Assembly: GCA_002389765.1 (NCBI GenBank)
Contig: DGQM01000015.1
Coordinates: forward strand, 56,106-120,105
Source: Bacteroidetes bacterium UBA4414
GTDB lineage: Bacteria; Bacteroidota; Bacteroidia; Chitinophagales; Chitinophagaceae
Direction of reading: 5' to 3'
Length of the DNA: 64,000 bases
The notes beneath the pieces are model-generated. The model did no database searches, was not told the DNA's origin, and saw only the letters and a program-made list of their open reading frames with translations. The translations under genes and the position numbers were made by a program. Every line of letters begins with the position of its first letter. Within the stretch, counting starts at the first letter, position 1. This document shows positions 36,305-44,098 of this stretch, piece after piece.

Positions 36305-37122
36305 ACTGCTATCCGTTGATTGCCTGTATAAATATTAAAACGTTCGCCACGCAGAAAACCGATAAGCGTCATACCAAACTCCGCCGCTGTTTGTGCTGCA
36401 AGGCTGGATGGTGCGCCCACCGCCGCCACGATGCGGATGCCCGCCATGGCTGCTTTCTGTATCAGTTCGAAGCTGGCACGCCCGCTTAGCAAAAGTACAT
36501 GATTATCCATCGGTACCATGCCTGCCTGCAGGGCAGCACCTATCAGTTTATCCAGCGCATTGTGCCTGCCTACGTCTTCTCTCAATAAAATTAAACTTCC
36601 TGCGGCATCAAACAAAGCAGAGGCATGTAGCCCGCCTGTGCTATCGAAAACCGCCTGCTGCTGACGCAGCATATCGGGTAGTTGGTAGATGAGTGTTGAG
36701 GGGATAAGCAGTTCATCGCCGCCAGCCTCTACATTGCACACCGTTTGTATGGCACTGATAGACGACTTGCCACACACACCGCAGCTGGATGTGGTGTAGA
36801 AATGACGCTCCAGTTTTCCCAAATCCAGTTCCACATCTTCCTTCAGTACTACCTGCACAATATTGTCGGGTACTGTGAAAGCCCCCTTAACATCGCTGTA
36901 TTGTTTGATGATACCCTCTGTAAACAGAAAGCCCACTGCCAGTTCGGTATCGGCACCGGGGGTGCGCATGGTTACCGAGAGGCTTTTCTGAATACGGGCA
37001 TCTGCCTTGCCATAGTTGATGCGTATCTCCAACGGTTCTTCCGTTGCCAGTACATCATCGGTATCGGCAACCGTATCGGCAGTTACTTTCTTTATGGTTA
37101 TATGCGAAACAGACAGGCTCAT
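36301..37122 (-). CDS. fdhD: Formate dehydrogenase accessory sulfurtransferase FdhD
   Basis: 273 residues. FdhD transfers sulfur from a cysteine desulfurase to the molybdenum cofactor of formate dehydrogenases. The conserved CxxC is in SSCGVCGKSS, and EDVGRHNALDKLIG and LSGRASFELIQKAAMAGI are family landmarks. It is directly upstream of the oxidoreductase operon partners. The cysteine desulfurase at 19123 could be the donor, which is only an inference. Confidence 0.95.
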   Translation of the reverse strand: MSLSVSHITIKKVTADTVADTDDVLATEEPLEIRINYGKADARIQKSLSVTMRTPGADTELAVGFLFTEGIIKQYSDVKGAFTVPDNIVQVVLKEDVELDLGKLERHFYTTSSCGVCGKSSISAIQTVCNVEAGGDELLIPSTLIYQLPDMLRQQQAVFDSTGGLHASALFDAAGSLILLREDVGRHNALDKLIGAALQAGMVPMDNHVLLLSGRASFELIQKAAMAGIRIVAAVGAPSSLAAQTAAEFGMTLIGFLRGERFNIYTGNQRIAV

Positions 37123-37133
37123 CTGTTACGAAT

Positions 37134-37568
37134 TTACGGAAAACTGTATGCATTAACATACACTATCAAACTATCCACATCTTGACAGCTTAATTGTGGT
37201 GCTTTCATGCACTTAGTGCCATTATATTCCTTTAGCAGTTCTTTCGACCTCTTGTCTTTTGATATAAACTCTGGGTTGGTGATATGCTTACATAGCCAAT
37301 CAGCATTTCTATTTGCCATTGCAGATACCAAAGCTGGACCAGTTGCGTTTTTTATTGGTATATGACAAGACGCACAGTTAGCTGTATATAATTCGCGCCC
37401 TTTACTATACCCTGATACACTAGTGTTAATAGTATTACCACAAATTGCAAGCTCTTCTTTTACTGTATCAGGTTTGTTGTAGATAGCCATGTATGCAAAT
37501 ATGCCTGCTACACCCAGTAGTAATATCCAACTACAGGTTATGAGGATTCTTATGTTTCGCAGCGACAT
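37134..37568 (-). CDS. Membrane-anchored mono-heme cytochrome c
   Basis: 144 residues from the ATG at 37568. One N-terminal membrane anchor (about residues 7-28) and one heme site, CASCH, in ELYTANCASCHIP; a Met in KCMKAPQLS is a likely axial ligand. A longer frame to 37772 exists, but its extra 68 residues are translation of island repeats and I reject them. First gene of the fdhD operon, so probably an electron carrier for the oxidoreductase. Confidence 0.82.
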   Translation of the reverse strand: MSLRNIRILITCSWILLLGVAGIFAYMAIYNKPDTVKEELAICGNTINTSVSGYSKGRELYTANCASCHIPIKNATGPALVSAMANRNADWLCKHITNPEFISKDKRSKELLKEYNGTKCMKAPQLSCQDVDSLIVYVNAYSFP

Positions 37569-37588
37569 GATAGTAAAGTTAGTATATG

Positions 37589-38023
37589 TGTTCGAGTGTT
37601 CGGCTGTTCGGATTGTGAACACCTGAACAGGTGAACAGTTTGTGTCCGGGGTGTACGAGTGTACAGGTGTACGAGTTCGTACAGCGGGACAGTTATGTAT
37701 GCAGGGTGTCCCATCTGTCCCAACTGTCCCATCTGTCCCATCTGTCCCATTGGGACAGTGGGACAAAAACACCCATTCGCGTCATTGCGAGGAACGAAGC
37801 AATCTCACGGAATGAGGGTTGTACCCTCCACGAGCCAACCACCCCAATTGGCAACGACATGCTTCGCATCTCTCCGCCAATATCCCCTCCTAAAAACAGG
37901 AGGGGAATGTAATGTTATATTATAAGTTTTTAGTGTTCATGTTCCGAACAGGTGAACACCTGAACAGTTTCTAATAAATTCCAAAATTCTCATTTTCTAG
38001 AATTCTAGAAAGTTGGAATGGAG
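37589..38023 (+). repeat. Island C, left arm: five nested modules
   Basis: C1 (37589-37637; TGTTCG words then GAACA words), C2 (37651-37684; GTGTACG words), C3 (37686-37767; TGTCCCA five times, then TGGGACA twice), C4 (37933-37968; TGTTC then GAACA) and C5 (37978-38023; ATTCC then GGAAT around a TTCTAGAA core). A GCGTCATTG unit with extra sequence (37779-37914) lies between C3 and C4. C3 ends in ACAAAAACAC, like the island B modules. No gene is seen in the gap up to 38136. Confidence 0.9.
37779..37914 (+). repeat. GCGTCATTG interspersed repeat, copy 3, with hairpin extension
   Basis: GCGTCATTGCGAGGAACGAA, then AGCAATCTCAC, the GAGGGT/ACCCTC hairpin, and a final CCCCTCCT/AGGAGGGG hairpin (37893-37914). 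It interrupts the left arm of island C; the right arm has no counterpart. Confidence 0.65.
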
Positions 38024-38135
38024 TGTTTTTATAAACATTTACAGATGTAATAAAATATAGTTAATAACTGATATTGAGTTACATCTATGTCTAAAATATA
38101 TCTATCTTAAAATTATCCTTTTAATATGACCTGAC

Positions 38136-38747
38136 ATGAAAGTTATTAAGTGTGTAATACTAATATTCTTATTATTCTTTTCTTACAATATATATGCTGG
38201 TAGTAAGAATGATACTGTTCGGTATATAATTATTGATGATTTACAATCCGGAACTATAGCAGATACAGCTATAGCGAAGGGATACGACCATTTTTTTAAC
38301 GCAATGGCATTAGGTGATGATAAAAAATATGGTTCGTATTCTATATTGTTTGAGAATGATAAGTATGTATATTATGGTAGAGCAATAACAAATATGGCTA
38401 ATCAGCGTGTAGTATATCGTTATTATAAAACATCAAAACCAGAACTTATTGCTATACTGCCTGATATATATAAGAATTATGGGGGCTTATTACATTTTAA
38501 AACAAAAGGGTGCAATTTTAAATCTCCCAGAATAATTAATATAGGTGTTCAGTGCTATAAACTAACTAAAGAGTATATAATAGCAGAAGTAGTATATTCT
38601 CAAAGTCATCCTATGTGGGATTATACAGTTGGTTATCATATTTGTCTTTGTTATTTTGATAAAAACACTTTGGAGCTTGTGAAGAGTGAGGAAGGACCAT
38701 TTTATAAAAAGAAAGATTATCCAAAATACTACGATGAGCGGTATTGA
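38136..38747 (+). CDS. Orphan secreted protein, cargo of island C
   Basis: 203 residues with a signal peptide ending at IYAGS. The mature part is rich in Tyr, Lys and Asp, has a strand-turn pattern and four cysteines, and ends in a very charged tail. No recognised motif. The coding sequence is clearly AT-rich, like the other island cargo genes. It is the only gene between the arms of island C. Confidence 0.6.
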   Translation: MKVIKCVILIFLLFFSYNIYAGSKNDTVRYIIIDDLQSGTIADTAIAKGYDHFFNAMALGDDKKYGSYSILFENDKYVYYGRAITNMANQRVVYRYYKTSKPELIAILPDIYKNYGGLLHFKTKGCNFKSPRIINIGVQCYKLTKEYIIAEVVYSQSHPMWDYTVGYHICLCYFDKNTLELVKSEEGPFYKKKDYPKYYDERY

Positions 38748-38764
38748 TATAGCAACCTTGAAAA

Positions 38765-39062
38765 TATTCCAATTCCAGAATTCTAGAAAGCTGGAATTCT
38801 AGAATTTCTTAGAAATTGTTCGGGTGTTCAGGTGTTCGAAACTCGAACAGGTGAACAGTAATTTTTCATCATATCATCTGAATAGGTGTTTTTGTCCCAC
38901 TGTCCCAAATGGGACACTTGGACACTTGGGACAGCCTGTACACAAAAAATGTCCCACTGTACGAACTCGTACACCTGTACACTCGTACACTTTCGTACAC
39001 CCCGAATATAAATTGTTCAGTTGTTCAGGTGTTCACAATCCGAACAGGTGAACAGTCGAACA
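38765..39062 (-). repeat. Island C, right arm: five modules in mirror order
   Basis: C5' (38765-38803), C4' (38817-38858), C3' (38893-38933), C2' (38936-39001) and C1' (39013-39062). Three perfect inverted blocks match the left arm in order: 25 bases (37605-37629 / 39022-39046), 26 bases (37659-37684 / 38957-38982) and 23 bases (37751-37773 / 38885-38907). No gene in this gap. Confidence 0.9.
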
Positions 39063-39082
39063 CTTGGCTTAACTTTATAACT

Positions 39083-39436
39083 ATGGACAATACACAACGT
39101 GTTTACCGAATGTCTTTTGCCAGTGTGTACCCATTGTATATACAGAAGGCAGAGAAGAAAGGGCGTACAAAGGAGGAGGTAGATACCATCATCTACTGGC
39201 TTACAGGTTATGATGCCAAAACCCTGCAACAGCAGATAGATAACAAGACCGATTTTGAAAACTTCTTTGCGCAAGCACCTGCCTTCAACCCCCATGCGCC
39301 TAAGATAACAGGCGTTATCTGTGGCCATAGGGTAGAGGATATAGCAGACCCCGTAATGCAAAAAGTACGCTATCTGGATAAACTGATAGACGAACTGGCA
39401 AAAGGCAAGGCTATGGAAAAGATACTACGGAGCTAA
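39083..39436 (+). CDS. DUF2200-family protein
   Basis: 117 residues from the ATG at 39083. The RVYRMSFASVYPLYIQKAEKKGRT opening, TIIYWLTGYD and the NPHAPKITGVICGHRVEDI block match the DUF2200 family of small soluble proteins with no known role. A longer frame from 38909 runs through the island C right arm and is rejected. Convergent with mobA with a 4-base overlap. Confidence 0.85.
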   Translation: MDNTQRVYRMSFASVYPLYIQKAEKKGRTKEEVDTIIYWLTGYDAKTLQQQIDNKTDFENFFAQAPAFNPHAPKITGVICGHRVEDIADPVMQKVRYLDKLIDELAKGKAMEKILRS

Positions 39437-40020
39437 TAGCGTTGCGATAGTTTTACCAATGCCTCCATATAGCCCATGCGGGTATCTATGCTTTGCAGTA
39501 TGCTTGTGTCTTCGGGTATTATCTTCTGCGCATTGGCTTGTTTCAGAATCCATTGCAGGGAGTATTGCCCAAGGTCGTGCTGCGCCATAACGATATCACG
39601 TATTTCGGGTGTGTAGATGCCCAGCAGGGGTTCGTACACATTGTCCTCGTCGTTAAAATACACCGTAGTGCGTCCGTTGTATTCGCGTACCAGCTTTTGT
39701 ATATCGCCCCGTTTTATGTAGGGATAGTCGCAACCCAATAGCAGAAAGCTATCATCGGGAAACAACCTGTATGCCGATAGCAGTGCCGCCATAGGCCCTA
39801 TATGTCTGTATGCTGTAGCATCTGTAATGGTAGGGTAGCTATCGCCTATCTCAGCTGCCTGCTCTGCATTGCAGGATATATGTACATCTTCGCATAGTGG
39901 TTGCAGTAGTTCATACAACCATTCGCGTTGCGGCACATCGTGATATTGCAACATGCTTTTATCCATCCCCATGCGTGTGCTTTGTCCTCCACACACTACA
40001 AGTCCGTGTAATACACTCAT
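39433..40020 (-). CDS. mobA: Molybdenum cofactor guanylyltransferase MobA
   Basis: 195 residues. It adds GMP to Mo-molybdopterin. The nucleotide-binding loop GGQSTRMGMDKS is at residues 11-22, LLGCDYPYI carries the Mg-binding Asp, and TDATAYRHIGPMAALLSAY corresponds to the conserved GP.GGI segment. It supplies the guanine dinucleotide cofactor for the molybdopterin oxidoreductase at 33600, 3.5 kb away. Overlaps the P-loop gene upstream by ATGA. Confidence 0.92.
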   Translation of the reverse strand: MSVLHGLVVCGGQSTRMGMDKSMLQYHDVPQREWLYELLQPLCEDVHISCNAEQAAEIGDSYPTITDATAYRHIGPMAALLSAYRLFPDDSFLLLGCDYPYIKRGDIQKLVREYNGRTTVYFNDEDNVYEPLLGIYTPEIRDIVMAQHDLGQYSLQWILKQANAQKIIPEDTSILQSIDTRMGYMEALVKLSQRY

Positions 40021-40517
40021 TCAAAAAACGATTTATCCAGTATTGTTGCGTTTTCTATTTCGTAATGAACCCTGGCTTCGTCGAGCAGGTAATCGCGTAT
40101 TACTAAGAGGAGTTTGTTTTGTGAATCCTGTCGGGATTTATACAAATATATGATATCAGACAGTAAAGGTTCAAGCCCTGTGGATTGTTTTATTTCCAGC
40201 AGCCCTACTTCATCCACTATCACCCAGTCTGCCTGGCTGTTGGCACTGCGTTGCAGTATTTGCTGTGCCAGATGAAAGCCTGTTTTGCTAAAGCGGAATT
40301 TGCCAATCATGGTCACGTCATTTTCGGGGTGGCTGGCACGTACTTGTAGCGGGTGGTAGGTTTTGTTGGCTACATCATACAGCATACGCCACTTATCTAC
40401 ATCGGGCGTTAGTATGCCTGCTACGTTGGGGGTGCGTTCCAACCAGTTCATCAACAGGGTGGTTTTGCCACTGTGTATGGGCTGGCTCAGTATGTAGATG
40501 TTGTTATGCTCCGTCAT
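40017..40517 (-). CDS. P-loop protein, THEP1/MobB-like
   Basis: 166 residues. SQPIHSGKTTLL is a P-loop-like start in which the usual first Gly is Gln. WVIVDEVGLLEI resembles the Walker B DEIG of THEP1-type nucleoside triphosphatases. The position between mobA and a membrane protein suggests a MobB-like helper or an energy role, but neither is shown. Overlaps mobA by four bases and the next gene by 14. Confidence 0.65.
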   Translation of the reverse strand: MTEHNNIYILSQPIHSGKTTLLMNWLERTPNVAGILTPDVDKWRMLYDVANKTYHPLQVRASHPENDVTMIGKFRFSKTGFHLAQQILQRSANSQADWVIVDEVGLLEIKQSTGLEPLLSDIIYLYKSRQDSQNKLLLVIRDYLLDEARVHYEIENATILDKSFFE

Positions 40518-41490
40518 CGCCCTGCAAGCTTGCTACTATCAGTATAAAAAGGAAACCTGTGTATTTGCGTATGCCCTTGTATTGCACCGTAGCCAACTGA
40601 TAAGCGGGGCGTATATAGCTGCGCATCTGCGGCATCATATCCAGTATGGGTTGCAGTTGCTCGCCGTGTTTGCTGCGGCTGCTGTTTATCCAGCGTTGCA
40701 TAGCCCATTTCATAAACGGTGCCACTATGCCGAATATCAGTAATAATACAGCCAATGTGCGCAATATAGCATACATGGCTTTGCTCATACTACCGCTAAA
40801 TGCAAATACCATGGCTATAAATACAAGGGTAGATAAGAGAAACACCAGTTTGCGGGCAGGGCTTTTCTTCTTGCCTGTTGGTGTAGCTGCATCATTATCT
40901 GTAAAAAGTTGCACCGCGCCTATGGCTTCTATACGTTTGGGCAGGCGGGCTATCCATAAGCCTATTGCCAAGCCCCAAAGGGTGTATATGCTGCCGTATA
41001 TGGCTATTATCCAGAAGCTGTAAGATGTGTCTTTGGGCAGGTGGAAACTGCTGAGCAGGTTTTGAAAGAATTTATCTACTGCCTCCCACAACGATTTACC
41101 GAATACAATGGTCATCATCAGCAACATCTGGAAGGCACTCTCCAACATGGCTATAATGGCAAACAGTACCGATGCAATGGTATAGTTGGGTATAGCACGA
41201 TACATTAGCGCACCAATTAAGCCCTGAAACCCTACCGCCACATAAGCAGGTATGCCCGATTGTGGACTCACCGCTGCCTTTACCAGTATTACCAACAGGG
41301 TAGCTTGCAGCATTTGCCGCATATTGTAGCGGGTATAGTGTGCCAGCAATCCTATTATCACTACGGCAAAGCCACCTACAAAGAAGCCCGTTAGTGGTAT
41401 CTTCAGCGCATGCATCCAGCCACCGAGGCCGCTTTCGCAAAGCGCCCACAGGGCCGTCAGTCGTTGTATGGCAGATGTATTATTTCGCAC
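40504..41490 (-). CDS. Conserved multi-pass membrane protein
   Basis: 328 residues. About five membrane segments lie in the first 190 residues (GFFVGGFAVVIIGLL, QATLLVILVKAAV, YTIASVLFAIIAMLESAFQM, SFWIIAIYGSIYTLWGLAIGL), then a charged stretch and two more segments. It resembles energy-coupling or core-transport membrane proteins of Bacteroidota that sit beside P-loop partners. Substrate unknown. It is the first gene of a three-gene operon with the THEP1-like protein and mobA. Confidence 0.6.
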   Translation of the reverse strand: MRNNTSAIQRLTALWALCESGLGGWMHALKIPLTGFFVGGFAVVIIGLLAHYTRYNMRQMLQATLLVILVKAAVSPQSGIPAYVAVGFQGLIGALMYRAIPNYTIASVLFAIIAMLESAFQMLLMMTIVFGKSLWEAVDKFFQNLLSSFHLPKDTSYSFWIIAIYGSIYTLWGLAIGLWIARLPKRIEAIGAVQLFTDNDAATPTGKKKSPARKLVFLLSTLVFIAMVFAFSGSMSKAMYAILRTLAVLLLIFGIVAPFMKWAMQRWINSSRSKHGEQLQPILDMMPQMRSYIRPAYQLATVQYKGIRKYTGFLFILIVASLQGDDGA

Positions 41491-41526
41491 AGTATGTAAA
41501 TATAATATGCGAAATATGAATAGCAG

Positions 41527-42654
41527 CTATCTGGCAATACTAATTGTTGCTGTGCCTGTTTGCTGCCCCGATGTTATTTTCAGGATGTATGTACCCGATG
41601 CTATGCTTGCCGGTAGTGCAATCTCTTTGTTTGTCAATGATTTACTTTCCAATTGTTCACTGTACACAACTTCACCCAGCAAATTCATCAGTTGCAGGCT
41701 TACAGGTTCTGAGAAGCTGCCTTTTATCCTGAATATACCATTGCTTGGGTTGGGGGATATGCTGAATGATTTATTGATTGCACTGTTGATGCCTACATTG
41801 GTATTGATGATATTTGGTGCACTTGTAGAGTCAATGGTGCATTTGTCAAGCCTTTTTACCCATACTGTGATAGTATCTCCTGTTGTGAAGTCTACAGTAG
41901 ATGTACCAACATAAAAACTATCTGTAGCACCTGTTATATTCACCCCGTTTTTGCGCCATTGGTATTGATATTTGCTATCTGTAAGGCTGGTGCTGAAAAC
42001 TGTTCTTGTAAAAGGACCTGCGTTAAGGTTTGGGAATACAGTTACAACAAGCGGTATTGGTGGTACTGTAGCCAGTATATCTGCAGCCGTAACCCTTATA
42101 CCTATCGTATCTGAATAGCACTGTGAGCTGTATGAGGTCATTGTGTGATAATACATGCCTGTGTCGGCAAGTGTTGCATTGCTGATAGTAATAATACCGC
42201 GAATTTCAATTAAAGATTTTTTACCAAACCAGTAGTGTACCCAACCTGTAGGAAAGTAATTTGATTCAATGATGCTTATTGAATCTCCGATGCATACAGG
42301 TGCGTTACCACCAAGGCGTAGTGTAGAACTTACTGCTGGCCCATATGTCTGAATAAATACAGTGTCACTTTCTGAAGTACAACCTGCTTTCGATACAGTA
42401 AGAATGTAGTCGCCTGTACCCAATGTCTTGGGTAGCATAAACGACGGGTTTTGAACGGTGGAGGTAAATCCATTTGGACCAGACCAACTATAGCTTATGC
42501 CTGTGCCCGAAGCAGAGCCGTAAAGGTTTGTCAGCCTTCCGTCGCAAGCAGGTATCGGTCCGTAGCTGGCATTGGGTTGCATATTGCATGGCTGTGCATA
42601 AGAAGTGTAGCCTATTAAGAGCATCACAGCCCAGAGTGTAAGTTTAAGGTTCAT
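41527..42654 (-). CDS. T9SS-sorted secreted protein with Ig-like repeats
   Basis: 375 residues with a signal peptide ending at SYAQPC. The middle has Ig/PKD-like segments (GISYSWSGPNGFTST; SYSSQCYSDTIGIRV). The C-terminus FSISPNPSNGIFRIKG ... LPASIASGTYILKITS is a type A T9SS sorting domain. This implies the type IX secretion system exists in the genome. Several paired Cys may be disulfides. A TATATTTG -7 element lies at 42679-42686 on this strand. Confidence 0.9.
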   Translation of the reverse strand: MNLKLTLWAVMLLIGYTSYAQPCNMQPNASYGPIPACDGRLTNLYGSASGTGISYSWSGPNGFTSTVQNPSFMLPKTLGTGDYILTVSKAGCTSESDTVFIQTYGPAVSSTLRLGGNAPVCIGDSISIIESNYFPTGWVHYWFGKKSLIEIRGIITISNATLADTGMYYHTMTSYSSQCYSDTIGIRVTAADILATVPPIPLVVTVFPNLNAGPFTRTVFSTSLTDSKYQYQWRKNGVNITGATDSFYVGTSTVDFTTGDTITVWVKRLDKCTIDSTSAPNIINTNVGINSAINKSFSISPNPSNGIFRIKGSFSEPVSLQLMNLLGEVVYSEQLESKSLTNKEIALPASIASGTYILKITSGQQTGTATISIAR

Positions 42655-42800
42655 ATTATAGGTTTATGTTACTGACAGCAAATATAAAGGATAAGGTTGG
42701 ATAAAGTGGGTTTATTGATATGTATCATCTGTATAATTGAAGAATATCATATTGTAAAGCCAATGTAGGTAATAGTTTAGCATCGCGCAATATATAGATT

Positions 42801-43937
42801 ATGCAAAAGCTGCTTTTATCGGCATTGTTGGTCATACATGGGTTCATCCACCTGATAGGTTTTTTTACTGGGTTGGGTATTATAAAAGTGAAAGGATATT
42901 CAGGCAAATCTATTGTTGCATTAAGCAATAGTACAGAAAAGATGATGCCCTTTGCATGGTTGCTGGTTTGTGTGCTATTCCTTTTTTCAACTATAGGCTA
43001 CCTGTTAGATAAGCATACATGGTATATGCCTGCCGTGGTTGCTTTAGTGCTTTCTCAGCTATTAGTAATCCTGTATTGGCCTGATGCCAAAGCAGGTACA
43101 ATTGCCAATGGCATAGTTGCAGTGGTAGTAGTATTTGCAGCTTCATCAGCTGCGTTCTTTCGTCATGCAGATAATGAAACAGTAAGTATACTGCACCAGC
43201 CTGTAAAACCACATGTAGTTGTAACACAGGATATGTTGGCGCATCTTCCCGAGCCTGTACAAAGATGGCTGAACGCTAGTGGCGTAGTGGGTAAAGAAAT
43301 GGTACATAAAGCCTACCTGAAACAAGCAGGAGAAATGTGCATAAAGCCAGGTGGAAAATGGATGCCCGCAAAAGCTGAGCAGTTTTTCAATATCGACAAC
43401 CCCTCTTTTATATGGACAGTAAAAGTGCAAATGTTACCCGGTGTTACTATGACAGGCCGGGATAAACTGCAACACGCACAGGGAAATATGCTCATCAAGC
43501 TGCACGGGCTTTTTAGCATTGTTGATGCAAAAGGTGAATATATTGATCAAGGAACCATGTTGCGGTATCTTGGAGAGATATGTTGGTTTCCTTCTGCAGC
43601 ATTGCAATCATACATTAGCTGGAAGCAGATAGATGCCAATAGTGCCGAAGCTACACTCAGTTATGATAATAAGTCTGTTTCTGCACTATTCACTTTCGAT
43701 GCACAAGGCAGGCTGATAGCTACCACAGCCAGGCGCTACATGACGCTTGATGGCAAATCTACATTGGAAGAATGGGTAATACCTTGCACTGAATGGCAGA
43801 TGATGCATGGTGTTAGGCTACCTGTAGCAGGCAGCGCTATCTGGAAGCTGAAAGGCGGAGACTATGAATACTACAGATGGAGGATAACCGGCATTGTATA
43901 TGATAATGATTTACCTGCAGTTAATAGTACGCTATAG
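42801..43937 (+). CDS. Membrane protein with DUF6544-like C-terminal domain
   Basis: 378 residues. Four membrane segments (first HGFIHLIGFFTGLG) occupy the first 120 residues. The soluble part begins near LPEPVQRWLNASGV and includes FNIDNPSFIWTVKV, GEICWFPSAAL and RLPVAGSAIWKLK. I recall this domain in DUF6544/DUF6920-type proteins of unknown function, and the family name is uncertain. A single gene, divergent from the T9SS gene. Confidence 0.7.
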   Translation: MQKLLLSALLVIHGFIHLIGFFTGLGIIKVKGYSGKSIVALSNSTEKMMPFAWLLVCVLFLFSTIGYLLDKHTWYMPAVVALVLSQLLVILYWPDAKAGTIANGIVAVVVVFAASSAAFFRHADNETVSILHQPVKPHVVVTQDMLAHLPEPVQRWLNASGVVGKEMVHKAYLKQAGEMCIKPGGKWMPAKAEQFFNIDNPSFIWTVKVQMLPGVTMTGRDKLQHAQGNMLIKLHGLFSIVDAKGEYIDQGTMLRYLGEICWFPSAALQSYISWKQIDANSAEATLSYDNKSVSALFTFDAQGRLIATTARRYMTLDGKSTLEEWVIPCTEWQMMHGVRLPVAGSAIWKLKGGDYEYYRWRITGIVYDNDLPAVNSTL

Positions 43938-44034
43938 AAGGTTTAAAATCTGATTAAAAGACACATCACACACCTGCTAGTATTGAAAGTTGATGTTGTT
44001 TAAGACTAACTTTAACAAAGTCGTTATAAGGATG

Positions 44035-44078
44035 ATGACACACGTCATTTATATTTTATATATACTGTCCTAACTTAG
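44035..44078 (+). promoter_or_regulatory. Crp/Fnr-type dyad and -7 element of the first di-heme peroxidase
   Basis: ATGACACACGTCAT (44035-44048) is a perfect TGAC-N4-GTCA dyad. TAACTTAG (44071-44078) is a -7-like element, giving an inferred start near 44083 and a dyad centred at about -41.5, the position of class II activators. Confidence 0.55.
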
Positions 44079-44098
44079 AATGACGTAAAGTTGATACT

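Noticed and set aside
37566..37772. N-terminal extension of the cytochrome c frame to 37772
   Set aside because: The extra 68 residues are translation of island C words (repeated Gly-Thr-Asp pattern from TGTCCCA copies); the ATG at 37568 gives a normal membrane anchor.
37589..39062. CRISPR array
   Set aside because: The repeats are short, vary from module to module and are mirrored; no constant direct repeat with regular spacers and no cas gene.
38909..39082. Extended start for the DUF2200 gene
   Set aside because: It reads through the right arm of island C; the family N-terminus begins at 39083.
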